Source of the DNA: an uncultured Verrucomicrobia subdivision 3 bacterium
Lineage (GTDB): Bacteria > Verrucomicrobiota > Verrucomicrobiia > Limisphaerales > UBA11358
Reading direction: 5' to 3'
Assembly (NCBI GenBank): GCA_903833055.1
Contig: CAILDU010000070.1
Span: 1 to 49,118 of the forward strand
Length of the DNA: 49,118 nucleotides
Shown here: piece by piece, positions 39,920-47,707 of the stretch
Layout: every line of letters starts with the position of its first letter
How positions within the stretch are numbered: position 1 is the stretch's first letter
Made by a program: the position numbers and the translations under genes
The notes under the pieces: generated by a model
Told to the model about the DNA's origin: nothing
The model's input: only the letters and a program-made list of their open reading frames with translations
Databases searched by the model: none

Positions 39920-40909
39920 TCAACCGAGCGCCCGCAATTTTTTCCGCACACGCGCGCGAATTAAAATCGCCACGATGTTCAGTGCGAACGTGAGCATCAG
40001 CAAAACTAAAACCGTGGCGTAAAGGATTGGTCGCGTCTGTTCGATGTTTGGTGATTGCGTGGACAGCACGAAAATATGGTAGCCCAAATCCATGAATTGA
40101 TCGCTCAAATGCGCGGGTAGCGACGCCATGTAATATGCAACACCGGTGAAAAGTATCGGCGCGACTTCGCCCGCTGCGCGGCTGACGGCGAGAATTCCAC
40201 CGGTCATAATTCCCGGCAGCGCTTGCGGCAAAACGATTTTCAAAATGGTTTCCAGTTTCGTTGCGCCGAGCGCGAGGCTCGCTTCGCGCAGGCCGGGCGG
40301 AATGGCTTTCAATGATTCTTCCGTCGCCACGATGACGACCGGCAACGTCATCACCGCAAGCGTGAGCGATGCCCAAATCAACGCCGGTTGACCCCAAACA
40401 GCGGTGGGATTATGGAGCAACGCGTCCATGTTTTTGCCGATGAAGTTGATGAAAAAACCGAGGCCGAATAAACCGAAGACGATGGACGGCACGCCGGCGA
40501 GATTGTTCACGGCGGCGCGGATGATGCGCGTGATGATGGACGTGTTCGCCGCGTATTCAGTGAGGTAAATCGCGGTGATGACGCCGACTGGGATGACGAA
40601 AATCGTCATCACAATCACGCGGAACGACGTGCCGACAATCATCGGCAAGACGCCGGTAGTGTTCGCATCGAAGAAATCTTTCTTCGGAATCGTCGAGACG
40701 AAATGCCACGAGATCGCGCTCCAGCCATTGACGATGATGTTCAGCAAAATCGTTGCGAGAATGCCGAGGATGAATAGCGTCGCGAGTCCGGTCAGACCGG
40801 AGAAAAAGAACGACCAGAAATCAAATTTCTCCGCGCGGAAATGGCGCGTGAGCCGCGTCGTGTCGCTGGTTTTTTCCGGCAGGTATTCCGAAGGCGTGAG
40901 CGTATTCAT
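39920..40909 (-). CDS. pstA: Phosphate ABC transporter permease PstA
   Basis: The 329-residue inner-membrane permease has an N-terminal cytoplasmic part, then about six membrane helices. The PstA pattern is LATLFILGILATILLNIIVNG, IVMTIFVIPVGVITAIYLTEYAANT, AAVNNLAGVPSIVFGLFGLGFF, MTLPVVIVATEESLKAIPPGLREASLALGATKLETILKIVLPQALPGIMTG (the EAA loop contacting PstB) and GEVAPILFTGVAYYMA. The gene starts with an ATGA overlap with the pstC stop, so translation is coupled. It forms the phosphate channel with PstC. Confidence 0.96.
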   Translation of the reverse strand: MNTLTPSEYLPEKTSDTTRLTRHFRAEKFDFWSFFFSGLTGLATLFILGILATILLNIIVNGWSAISWHFVSTIPKKDFFDANTTGVLPMIVGTSFRVIVMTIFVIPVGVITAIYLTEYAANTSIITRIIRAAVNNLAGVPSIVFGLFGLGFFINFIGKNMDALLHNPTAVWGQPALIWASLTLAVMTLPVVIVATEESLKAIPPGLREASLALGATKLETILKIVLPQALPGIMTGGILAVSRAAGEVAPILFTGVAYYMASLPAHLSDQFMDLGYHIFVLSTQSPNIEQTRPILYATVLVLLMLTFALNIVAILIRARVRKKLRALG

Positions 40910-42096
40910 CGTTTGCCCTCCAGTTTATTTTTGAAACGGTGGATGACGAAATCGCCAATCATATTGGACACAAACGTCGCGGCAAAAAGTAGCGCACCGA
41001 GCATGAACAAAATTCGGTAATGCGGTCCGCCGGAAACGGCTTCGGCCATTTCAGCAGCGATGGTGGTGGTGATGCTGCGCGCGGAATCAAAGACGCTCCA
41101 CGACAGCACGCTCGCAGAACAAACCATCAGGACAATCATCGTTTCGCCAATCGCGCGGCCAAAACCGAGGACGGCGGCGGCGAAAACGCCGGGCAGCGCG
41201 GCGGGCAAAACGATTTGCCACGCGGTCTGCCAGCGCGATGCGCCGAGCGCGAGCGCGGCCTGCGTGTAGGCGCGCGGGACGCTGGTAAGCGCGTCTTCGG
41301 CGATGGAAAAAATTACGGGAATGACGGCGAAGCCGAGCGCGAGGCCGGCGACGAAAGCGTTCAATCGCGTTTGATAATGGAAAATACTTTGCAACACGGT
41401 CGCCATGACGAGCAGCGCAAAAAATCCGACGACGACGGAAGGAATGCCAGACAAGAGTTCGATGGCGGGTTTCAAAATTTCGCGGACGCGCGGGCGCGCG
41501 AGTTGCGAAACATAAATCGCCGCGCCAACGGCGAGCGGCACGGCGAAGAGCAAGCCAATCAAGGTAACTTTCAGCGTGCCGACGATAAGCGGAATGATAT
41601 TGAATTTTTTAATCTGGCCGACAGGTTGCCAGATGTATTCCGGTTTGTCGTAGTCAGTCCACTTATGCGGCGCGATGAGGTATTTCCATTCAGTCGTGTT
41701 GATGCTGGCGTCGGGGTCGTTGCGAAAATCTTCTGGAATATCGTTTTGCGCCTCGACTTTGATATCCATCATGGTGCGTAAGGTTGACTTGGGCAGCTTG
41801 GCTAGTTGATCCGGCGTGATTTCAAGATACGCCTCGAGTTCGGCGGCGGAATGTTTGTCCATTTCATCCGGCGGAATGGGTTTTTGAACGAGCGCGGTAT
41901 TGGTTTGACCAAAGAAAACGGGCAAGGCTTCGCGCGCGACGAACAGAAAAATCAGCAGCACCATTAAAATGGCGGAGAGCGAGACAAGGAAAATAAATTT
42001 TTCCGCGAGCCATTCGCCGGGGCGCGCTTTGTGACCGCGATGAATGCCCATCCAGCCGTGGCTACGGCGCGATTCGTTATTTGGATTAGGCGTCAC
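40906..42096 (-). CDS. pstC: Phosphate ABC transporter permease PstC with an enlarged external loop
   Basis: The 396-residue protein contains the PstC core: VGTLKVTLIGLLFAVPLAVGAAIYVSQLA, ELLSGIPSVVVGFFALLVMA, GFAVIPVIFSIAEDALTSVPRAYTQAALALGASRWQTAWQIVLPAALPGVFA (EAA loop) and AIGETMIVLMVCSASVL. Typical PstC is about 300 residues. Here about 100 extra residues lie between the first helix (about 33-57) and the second helix, roughly residues 60-160. This extra part is hydrophilic (PPDEMDKHSAAELEAYLEI, TEWKYLIAPHKWTDYDKPEY) and should face the periplasm. Its role is unknown, possibly contact with PstS. It is preceded by a 83-base gap with a hairpin after pstS and overlaps pstA by four bases. Confidence 0.94.
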   Translation of the reverse strand: MTPNPNNESRRSHGWMGIHRGHKARPGEWLAEKFIFLVSLSAILMVLLIFLFVAREALPVFFGQTNTALVQKPIPPDEMDKHSAAELEAYLEITPDQLAKLPKSTLRTMMDIKVEAQNDIPEDFRNDPDASINTTEWKYLIAPHKWTDYDKPEYIWQPVGQIKKFNIIPLIVGTLKVTLIGLLFAVPLAVGAAIYVSQLARPRVREILKPAIELLSGIPSVVVGFFALLVMATVLQSIFHYQTRLNAFVAGLALGFAVIPVIFSIAEDALTSVPRAYTQAALALGASRWQTAWQIVLPAALPGVFAAAVLGFGRAIGETMIVLMVCSASVLSWSVFDSARSITTTIAAEMAEAVSGGPHYRILFMLGALLFAATFVSNMIGDFVIHRFKNKLEGKR

Positions 42097-42109
42097 GGTA
42101 AAAATTTAT

Positions 42110-42150
42110 GCGGGCGGCGCGAAAATCTCAATGGATTCCGCACCGCCCGC
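42110..42150 (-). promoter_or_regulatory. Hairpin between pstS and pstC
   Basis: GCGGGCGG (42110-42117) pairs with CCGCCCGC (42143-42150), and inner GCGAAAATC / GATTCCGC pairing extends the stem. It lies 30 bases after the pstS stop and before the pstC start. By analogy with other binding-protein operons it may protect the pstS message or dampen readthrough, so that the binding protein is made in excess. No T-run follows, so it is not a simple terminator. Confidence 0.55.
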
Positions 42151-42179
42151 GTGAGTGATCTCGGAGGAACGCGATCAAA

Positions 42180-43028
42180 TCAGTTGCCGCTGCGGAGATT
42201 TTTCGGCAACGGATAATAGCCGACATCTTTGACATATTTCTGGCCGTCGTCGCTGCGAATCCAAGTGAGGTAGGCGGCGATGTCACCTTTGTCCTTGGCC
42301 GGATCCACATAGACGAACAGATGACGCCAGATGGGATAGGTTCCATTCATGACGGTTTCTTCCGTCGGGGCGATGGCCGGCGACGTGTCAGTTTTTTTAA
42401 TCGCGAGCAATTTGCTGCTGCCACCGTAAGCCGCGCCGCCGTAACCGATGCCGTTTTTATCTTTGACGACGGCTTGCACGATGGCCGCTGTGCCGGGCAT
42501 GGTTTGCGCGCTGGCGGCGAAGTCTTTACCTTTCAGCACATGTTCTTTGAAGAACTCGTAAGTGCCGGAACTGTTTTCGCGGCTGTAAACGGTGATGGGC
42601 GCATCCGGTCCGCCAACTTCTTTCCAGTTTTTAATTTTGCCGGTGAAGATGTCGCCGACTTGCGCGACAGAAAGTTCCTTCAACGAATTTTCCGGATTCA
42701 CATAAACTGACAATCCGTCGAGCGCGACTTTGTATTCCGTCGGGCGTTTGCCGCCTTCAAAAACGGCGGCGCACTTCATTTGTTCCGCCGGTTTGATTTT
42801 GCGCGAGGCGTCGCACAAATCGGTGGTCTGACTTTGGAGCGCGGCGAAGCCGATGCCGGAACCACCGCCAGAGACGGAGATTTTCACGGTCGTGTTGCTG
42901 GTCATGTAAGTCTCGGCCCACTTCTGCGCGAGGATGAGCAGCGTGTCGGAACCTTTGACGGTTATGTTGCCCGCGAAGGCGCTGGCGGCAAAAACGGTTG
43001 CCGCGAGAATAGTAATTAATTTTTTCAT
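42180..43028 (-). CDS. pstS: Phosphate-binding protein PstS
   Basis: The 282-residue protein has a signal peptide (MKKLITILAATVFAASAFA) and the periplasmic binding-protein fold of PstS. Ligand-site marks are VKGSDTLLILAQKW (the Ser/Asp loop), SVSGGGSGIGFAALQSQTTDLCDASRKI, VNPENSLKELSVAQVGDIFTGKIKNWKEVGG, and the TVYSRENSSGTYEFFKEHVL loop (Arg/Ser/Gly/Thr ligands). The C-terminus (YLTWIRSDDGQKYVKDVGYYPLPKN) matches the family. It captures phosphate and delivers it to PstCA. A PHO-box-like site lies 36-53 bases upstream of the ATG, and the gene is first in the operon. Confidence 0.95.
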   Translation of the reverse strand: MKKLITILAATVFAASAFAGNITVKGSDTLLILAQKWAETYMTSNTTVKISVSGGGSGIGFAALQSQTTDLCDASRKIKPAEQMKCAAVFEGGKRPTEYKVALDGLSVYVNPENSLKELSVAQVGDIFTGKIKNWKEVGGPDAPITVYSRENSSGTYEFFKEHVLKGKDFAASAQTMPGTAAIVQAVVKDKNGIGYGGAAYGGSSKLLAIKKTDTSPAIAPTEETVMNGTYPIWRHLFVYVDPAKDKGDIAAYLTWIRSDDGQKYVKDVGYYPLPKNLRSGN

Positions 43029-43063
43029 ACGATGATTATGACGGAGTTAATTGAATTATGTTC

Positions 43064-43081
43064 GTTACGTTTTGGTGACGT
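43064..43081 (-). promoter_or_regulatory. PHO-box-like site upstream of pstS
   Basis: On the minus strand the site reads ACGTCAC CAAA ACGTAAC, a 7+4+7 direct repeat with an 11-base period. It matches the E. coli consensus CTGTCAT AWAW CTGTMAY at the GTCA and GTAAC cores. It ends 35 bases before the pstS ATG and points toward pstS. It abuts the stop codon of the porin gene. The regulator (PhoB) is assumed, not seen. Confidence 0.7.
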
Positions 43082-44449
43082 TTAGAATTTCCACATCAGG
43101 TCAGCCATCACGTGGACGGCGGTGCTGTTGGGTTCGTTGACGTTGGCGCTGCCCGGCACCTTGAGCGTGGTGTTGATGAGGTCGTTCATGTAGCCGGTAA
43201 GCGAGAACGTGAGCGAGTCGGTGATGGAATAATTGAACTGCACGCGATGACCTTTGACGTTGGTTCCGCCAAAAGCGCCGGCTGAACCAGAGACGGGGGC
43301 TTTCTGGTAATAGGCGACATTGTCGTCATCCGTCAACTGGTCATACCAAGCATCGGCTTCGAGATACTCGTAGCGATAGGCCAAATCCCACGTGTGGCGC
43401 GTGCCAGCTTTGCCCAACGTCGCTCCGAGCCAGTAGCCCGTGTTGTTTTGCGTCGTGCCGGGATTTTCAATGAACTCGCCACCGACCTTGATGGGAAACG
43501 CACCGGCATATAGCGGAAAACTATCGAGCGTGTAAGTGACGCTCGCATCCGCAATGATGGGATTGTAACTGTTAATCAGAACACCAGCGGCGTTGCGGGT
43601 GTTGCCTTGATTGATGTAAGGCACGTTCGCCGTAGTGAGCGACTGCGGACTGCCAATCATCAAAATCCCGCCACCAACGCTGCTGGCCAGCTTGGGCGTC
43701 CACTTGGAGTTCAACATAACCTGGCCGCCATACATGGCCGGATCCTGCGTGGAGCTGGCGATTTCATCCTGCACAAACGCCGCGCCGGTGAAAGCGATGG
43801 TGTGCTTATCATTGATGGTGTAAGCGCCCGTGATCGCCGCGCCTTCCGGAGTGATGTCCGGATCAAACACCATTGGCGTGAAAACAAATGGGTTTTCCAT
43901 CTTGCCGATGGTCGCCGCGAGTAGCCAATCGCCATTATTGATGGCCGTCCACTTGCCATAAGCCGTATCAACGTAGATGTTTTTCTTCGAGCCGTTATCC
44001 TGCATCGTCGAATTGTTGGAATTAGGATTGCCGGTGTTGTAACCCTTCGGCGCGTCGCCACTGCCGAGGCGGAAACCCGCCTCCATGTTATCCAACATAT
44101 TCGCCACGATACCGAAGCGCAGGCGATAGCGAAAACGCGCGCGGTTCACATAAGCATTATTATCCGTCGCGCTAATCTGGTCGAAGCGTCCGCGAAAATC
44201 ACCGCCGATTTTGTAGCTCGTCACCCAATCCGGCATGCCGGTCTTGGCCTGCAATGCCGCGCGGAAATCCTTGTCGGATTCTTCGCGAAGATCCTTTGCT
44301 TCGTCCGTGGTCAAAATACCTTTGTCCACCAATTTATCAATCAGCGCGTCCGAAGATTGCGCGTGAGCTTGGGGAGCGAACGCCGCCAGTGCCGTAGCCC
44401 CAGCGAAGAGAGCAAGTTTAGTCAGTTTTTTGTGTTTGTTAGCTTTCAT
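43082..44449 (-). CDS. Putative outer-membrane porin (phosphate-linked by context)
   Basis: The protein is 455 residues from MKANKHKKLTKLALFAGATA (ATG 44449). Longer readings add 46 residues without a signal and run into the PHO sites. The signal peptide ends near AHAQ. A short N-terminal helical motif (DALIDKLVDKGILTTDEAKDLREE) is typical of certain porins of bacteria lacking classical OmpF proteins. The rest is rich in alternating strands (GGDFRGRFDQIS, RARFRYRLRFGIVANML, WDLAYRYEYLEA, HRVQFNYSITDSLTFSLTG) and ends in a C-terminal aromatic WKF, as expected of a beta barrel. It resembles the putative porin family that includes phosphate-selective OprO/OprP-like proteins. Location upstream of pstS and two PHO-like sites favour a phosphate route, but selectivity is inferred. 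Confidence 0.85.
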   Translation of the reverse strand: MKANKHKKLTKLALFAGATALAAFAPQAHAQSSDALIDKLVDKGILTTDEAKDLREESDKDFRAALQAKTGMPDWVTSYKIGGDFRGRFDQISATDNNAYVNRARFRYRLRFGIVANMLDNMEAGFRLGSGDAPKGYNTGNPNSNNSTMQDNGSKKNIYVDTAYGKWTAINNGDWLLAATIGKMENPFVFTPMVFDPDITPEGAAITGAYTINDKHTIAFTGAAFVQDEIASSTQDPAMYGGQVMLNSKWTPKLASSVGGGILMIGSPQSLTTANVPYINQGNTRNAAGVLINSYNPIIADASVTYTLDSFPLYAGAFPIKVGGEFIENPGTTQNNTGYWLGATLGKAGTRHTWDLAYRYEYLEADAWYDQLTDDDNVAYYQKAPVSGSAGAFGGTNVKGHRVQFNYSITDSLTFSLTGYMNDLINTTLKVPGSANVNEPNSTAVHVMADLMWKF

Positions 44450-44480
44450 AATGTTTGATGTCGGAAAACGCGGATAGATT

Positions 44481-44498
44481 GTGGCAGTATTGTGACAA
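44481..44498 (-). promoter_or_regulatory. PHO-box-like site 1 upstream of the porin gene
   Basis: On the minus strand it reads TTGTCAC AATA CTGCCAC, a 7+4+7 direct repeat close to the CTGTCAT AWAW CTGTMAY consensus. It ends 32 bases before the porin ATG. Confidence 0.7.
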
Positions 44499-44513
44499 AC
44501 AAAAGTCGGCAAT

Positions 44514-44531
44514 GTTACGTTTGTGTTACAA
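44514..44531 (-). promoter_or_regulatory. PHO-box-like site 2 upstream of the porin gene
   Basis: On the minus strand it reads TTGTAAC ACAA ACGTAAC (7+4+7). It begins 33 bases from site 1, which is three 11-base turns, so the two sites sit on the same DNA face. The divergent DUF47-Pit genes start 91 bases away on the other side. One CCGTCAT word near 44580 faces that direction, but I do not call a site there. Confidence 0.7.
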
Positions 44532-44621
44532 CTCCCGAGTTCCCGACTTGCGCTCGGCCTAATAAATTGCAAAATCCACTCCGTCATTGTTTCACTATTT
44601 CAGCAAAATTAAACGTTAATT

Positions 44622-45251
44622 ATGTTTTCACTCCAGAAACTCTTCAGCAAAGGCGACCGTTTTCAGGAATTGCTCGAAGCCGCCGCTCAAGAATCCCACG
44701 AAAGCGTTCGCCTCGTGATTGAGATGATCAAATCGCCGCGCAACACCCAGAATTTTGACGATCTCGTGCTGACGCGTCGCAAAGAAAAGAAAATCTCCGA
44801 GCAGATCAGCGTGGAACTGGTGCAGACTTTCATCACTGGCCTGGAACGTGAGGACATCGAAGCGCTGGCGCGCGGACTTTATCGCATTCCCAAGGCCGCG
44901 GAAAAACTCGCGGAGCGTCTGGTGATCGCCAGTCCGCACATGGAAGGCGTGGATTTTTCCAAGCAGGCCGACATGATGGCCAAGGCCACTGACGCCGTGC
45001 ATGAAATGGTCAAGCAACTCCGCGACATGAAGGACTTGGAAAAGATCAAATTGCTCAATGACCGTCTGCAATACGTCGAGGGCGAGGCCGACAAATACAT
45101 GAACGAATTGCTGCGCGATCTTTACGCCGGCAAGTTCGATCCGCTGCGCGCCATGATCATCCGCGATGTCTATGAACTGATGGAAAAAGTCGTGGATCGC
45201 TGCCATGACACCGGCAACGTGATCATGCACATCGTCCTCAAAAATTCCTGA
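44622..45251 (+). CDS. DUF47 family PhoU-like protein (Pit accessory)
   Basis: The 209-residue helical protein matches the DUF47/PhoU-related family, with MFSLQKLFSKGDRFQELLEAAAQ, ISEQISVELVQTFITGLEREDIEALARGLYRIPKAAEKLAERL and the C-terminal DVYELMEKVVDRCHDTGNVIMHIVLKNS. Such proteins are usually encoded beside Pit transporters and are thought to regulate or assist them. The gene stops six bases before the pit gene, so the pair is one unit. It is distinct from the classical phoU further left, so this region carries two PhoU-type proteins, each with its own transporter. Confidence 0.93.
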   Translation: MFSLQKLFSKGDRFQELLEAAAQESHESVRLVIEMIKSPRNTQNFDDLVLTRRKEKKISEQISVELVQTFITGLEREDIEALARGLYRIPKAAEKLAERLVIASPHMEGVDFSKQADMMAKATDAVHEMVKQLRDMKDLEKIKLLNDRLQYVEGEADKYMNELLRDLYAGKFDPLRAMIIRDVYELMEKVVDRCHDTGNVIMHIVLKNS

Positions 45252-45256
45252 CGCCC

Positions 45257-46648
45257 ATGCTCCTGGTATTCACGGTCATTTTGGTGGCGTTGATTTTCAC
45301 CTACACCAACGGTTTTCACGACACCGCCAACGCCATCGCCACGGTGGTGGGCACCAAAGTCCTGACGCCGCGCCAGGCCATTCTGCTGGCAGCCGTCACG
45401 AATTTGTTTGGCGCGTTTTTCGGTCTCGCCGTGGCCAAGACGATTTCCAGCGGGCTGGTGGATGCCCATTTCATCACGCAAGGCGTCCTCGTTTGCGGCC
45501 TGTTTGCGGCCATCGGCTGGAATTTGCTGACGTGGTATTTCGGTCTGCCTTCCAGTTCCAGCCATGCGCTCGTCGGCTGCCTCGTGGGCGCCGCCATCGC
45601 TTCGGCGGTCTGTTTGAACGACGTCAAGCCGCTGACCGACAAGGACGGAAAAACGGTTTCCATCTGGAGCGCCATGAAATGGACCGAGGTGAAAGATAAG
45701 AAGGAAAAAAAATTGGTTCCCGCGTCCGCCGAAGTCATGGCGGCCATGGGCGATTGCCTGAAGACAAATGGCACGCATACGATTCTGCTGGGCACCAACA
45801 AAGTGCAAGTCGTCGCGTTTTGCGGCCGCGCGGCGGTGGTGGAATCCGTGCTGAAGCCGGGCGCAGATAAGAGCGGTCTATTTTATAAGGTGGTCATTCC
45901 CATGTTCACGTCGCCGCTCTTTGGCTTTGTCGGCGGATTTCTCTTCATGCTGATTTTATATTTCCTGCTGCGTAAGTGGAAGCCGATGACCGTCAGTCGC
46001 GTCTTCGGAAAATTACAATTGTTCAGTTCAGCTTACATGGGTTTCGGCCACGGCATGAACGACGCCACGAAATGCATGGGCATCATCACCCTCGCGCTCG
46101 TCGCCGCCACCACGTCCGGCGTGTTTGTAGATCTGCCTTCGTGGGCAAGTTTTCTCGTGACCAAGGAAGGTTCCAATCCGTTCGCCCTCACACTCGGAGA
46201 TAATATGATGGCCATGTTGCCCAACTTTCTTCAATTCGGTTACATGCCGAATCCGGCCGATGTGAAAAGCCAAGGTATTCCGAACTGGGTCGTGATTCTG
46301 TGCGCGCTAACAATGGCGGCGGGCACCGCTGCCGGTGGCTGGCGCATCATAAAGACGATGGGGCACAAGATGGTGAAACTTCAGCCGGTTCACGGTTTCG
46401 CGGCGGAAACCACGGCGGCAACCGTTCTCGCCATTACCGGTTCGCTGGGAATGCCGGTTTCCACCACGCACGCCATCAGCACCAGCATCATGGGCGTAGG
46501 TTGCGCTAGGCGTTTCAGCGCGCTCAAACTGGGTGTCGTGGAGCGTATCGTTTGGGCGTGGATTCTCACCATTCCCGTCACCGCGGGCGTGTCGTTTTGT
46601 CTGGTCTGGGCCTGCCTTAAGCTAGGCATCCTGCACTTGGCGACCTGA
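45257..46648 (+). CDS. Low-affinity inorganic phosphate transporter, Pit family
   Basis: The 463-residue membrane protein carries both Pit family signature repeats: FTYTNGFHDTANAIATVVGTKVLTPRQA near the N-terminus and AYMGFGHGMNDATKCMGIITLAL in the second half, plus GLPSSSSHALVGCLVGAAIA and GMPVSTTHAISTSIMGVG. About ten hydrophobic helices are spread through the chain. A hydrophilic central loop of roughly 90 residues (about 119-210, LNDVKPLTDKDGKTVSIWSAM...) is longer than in E. coli PitA. Family members carry phosphate (as metal phosphate) with protons or sodium. With DUF47 directly upstream it forms the standard pair. The stop is followed by a CTTTGCG repeat and the convergent nadA gene. 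Confidence 0.94.
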   Translation: MLLVFTVILVALIFTYTNGFHDTANAIATVVGTKVLTPRQAILLAAVTNLFGAFFGLAVAKTISSGLVDAHFITQGVLVCGLFAAIGWNLLTWYFGLPSSSSHALVGCLVGAAIASAVCLNDVKPLTDKDGKTVSIWSAMKWTEVKDKKEKKLVPASAEVMAAMGDCLKTNGTHTILLGTNKVQVVAFCGRAAVVESVLKPGADKSGLFYKVVIPMFTSPLFGFVGGFLFMLILYFLLRKWKPMTVSRVFGKLQLFSSAYMGFGHGMNDATKCMGIITLALVAATTSGVFVDLPSWASFLVTKEGSNPFALTLGDNMMAMLPNFLQFGYMPNPADVKSQGIPNWVVILCALTMAAGTAAGGWRIIKTMGHKMVKLQPVHGFAAETTAATVLAITGSLGMPVSTTHAISTSIMGVGCARRFSALKLGVVERIVWAWILTIPVTAGVSFCLVWACLKLGILHLAT

Positions 46649-46657
46649 CCCCCATCC

Positions 46658-46673
46658 CTTTGCGCCTTTGCGT
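46658..46673. repeat. Two CTTTGCGN octamers (family A half element)
   Basis: CTTTGCGC and CTTTGCGT are in tandem, ending five bases before the nadA stop codon read on the opposite strand and nine bases after the pit stop. The element sits exactly in the convergent gap, as at 30343. Confidence 0.6.
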
Positions 46674-46678
46674 TAAAA

Positions 46679-47677
46679 TTATCTCGCCGAGATTTTCAGC
46701 ATCCGTTCCATCGGCAAACGCGCCCGCTCAATTATTTCCTTCGGCAACTCCACACGCGGCGCGAGGTTCTTCATGCAATCACGCACTTTTTCGAGCGTGT
46801 TCAACTTCATGAATTTGCATTCGCTGCAACGGCAGCCGTCCGTCGGCAACTTCATCGCATTGAAAACCGGCGCGCAAAGAAATTCCTTATCCGGACATTC
46901 CTTCTGCATCCGATGAATGATTCCCGATTCCGTCACGATGACAAAACGCTTCGCCGAATCATTTTTGCAAAACGTGATCATCTTCTCCGTCGAACACACT
47001 GCATCCGCCAGATCGCGCACCTCGCGCAAACTTTCGGGATGAACAATAATTTTCGCATCCGGAAATTGCCGTTTCGCCGCCAAAACTTGTTCCCGCTGAA
47101 ACTCAACGTGCGCGTAACAATTCCCCTTCCACAACGTCATCGGTCTGCCGGTTTGTTCCATCACCCATTGCCCAAGATTTTCGTCCGGCACGAAAAGTAA
47201 ATCGCGATCTTTCGGCGCGGCGTTGACGATTTTTTCCGCATTGCCGCTCGTCACGATCACATCGCACAACGCCTTCACCGCCGCACTGCAATTGATATAG
47301 GCAATTGTCCAGAAATTCGGATTGGTTGCCTGTAACGCCGCCAGCTTTTCCGCCGGACAACTTTCTTCCAGTGAACAACCCGCATCGCGATCCGGCAGCA
47401 CGACGATTTTATTCGGGTTCAAAATCTTCGCCGTCTCCGCCATGAAATGCACGCCGCAGAAGACGATCACATCCGCATCCGTCTTCGCCGCCTGCTGCGC
47501 GAGGCCGAGCGAATCGCCCACAAAATCCGCCACGTCCTGAATCTCCGGCACCTGATAATTGTGCGCGAGAATGACGGCATTTAGCTGCTTCTTCAGCGAA
47601 TGGATTTCCTGCGCGAGTGGCGTGAACTTATTTTGGCTCATTCCCACGCGCGGGTGCATTGCGGCGACATCAATCAT
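46679..47677 (-). CDS. nadA: Quinolinate synthase A
   Basis: The 332-residue enzyme condenses iminoaspartate with dihydroxyacetone phosphate to quinolinate in NAD synthesis, using a 4Fe-4S cluster. Family marks are LNAVILAHNYQVPEIQDVADFVGDSLGLAQQA, VIVFCGVHFMAETAKILNP, DAGCSLEESCPAEKL, AYINCSAAVKALCDVIVTSGNA, VMEQTGRPMTLWKGNCYAHVEF, and the C-terminal DGCRCSECKFMKLNTLEKV with cluster cysteines. The most upstream ATG (47677) is used. An ATG at 47641 (MSQNKFTPLAQ) with GGGA just in front is a good alternative. purD lies 30 bases upstream on the same strand, so they are likely co-transcribed; no nadB or nadC is visible. Confidence 0.95.
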   Translation of the reverse strand: MIDVAAMHPRVGMSQNKFTPLAQEIHSLKKQLNAVILAHNYQVPEIQDVADFVGDSLGLAQQAAKTDADVIVFCGVHFMAETAKILNPNKIVVLPDRDAGCSLEESCPAEKLAALQATNPNFWTIAYINCSAAVKALCDVIVTSGNAEKIVNAAPKDRDLLFVPDENLGQWVMEQTGRPMTLWKGNCYAHVEFQREQVLAAKRQFPDAKIIVHPESLREVRDLADAVCSTEKMITFCKNDSAKRFVIVTESGIIHRMQKECPDKEFLCAPVFNAMKLPTDGCRCSECKFMKLNTLEKVRDCMKNLAPRVELPKEIIERARLPMERMLKISAR

Positions 47678-47707
47678 ATTTGAAAGTTACTTGGATGTGG
47701 AAAAACG

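Noticed and set aside
38567-39964. Open frame of 465 codons antisense to phoU and pstB
   Set aside because: It spans two convincing genes and the gap between them, and no motif is recognisable.
44450-44587. Longer N-terminus for the porin
   Set aside because: It would put non-signal sequence before a good signal peptide and run through the PHO-like sites.
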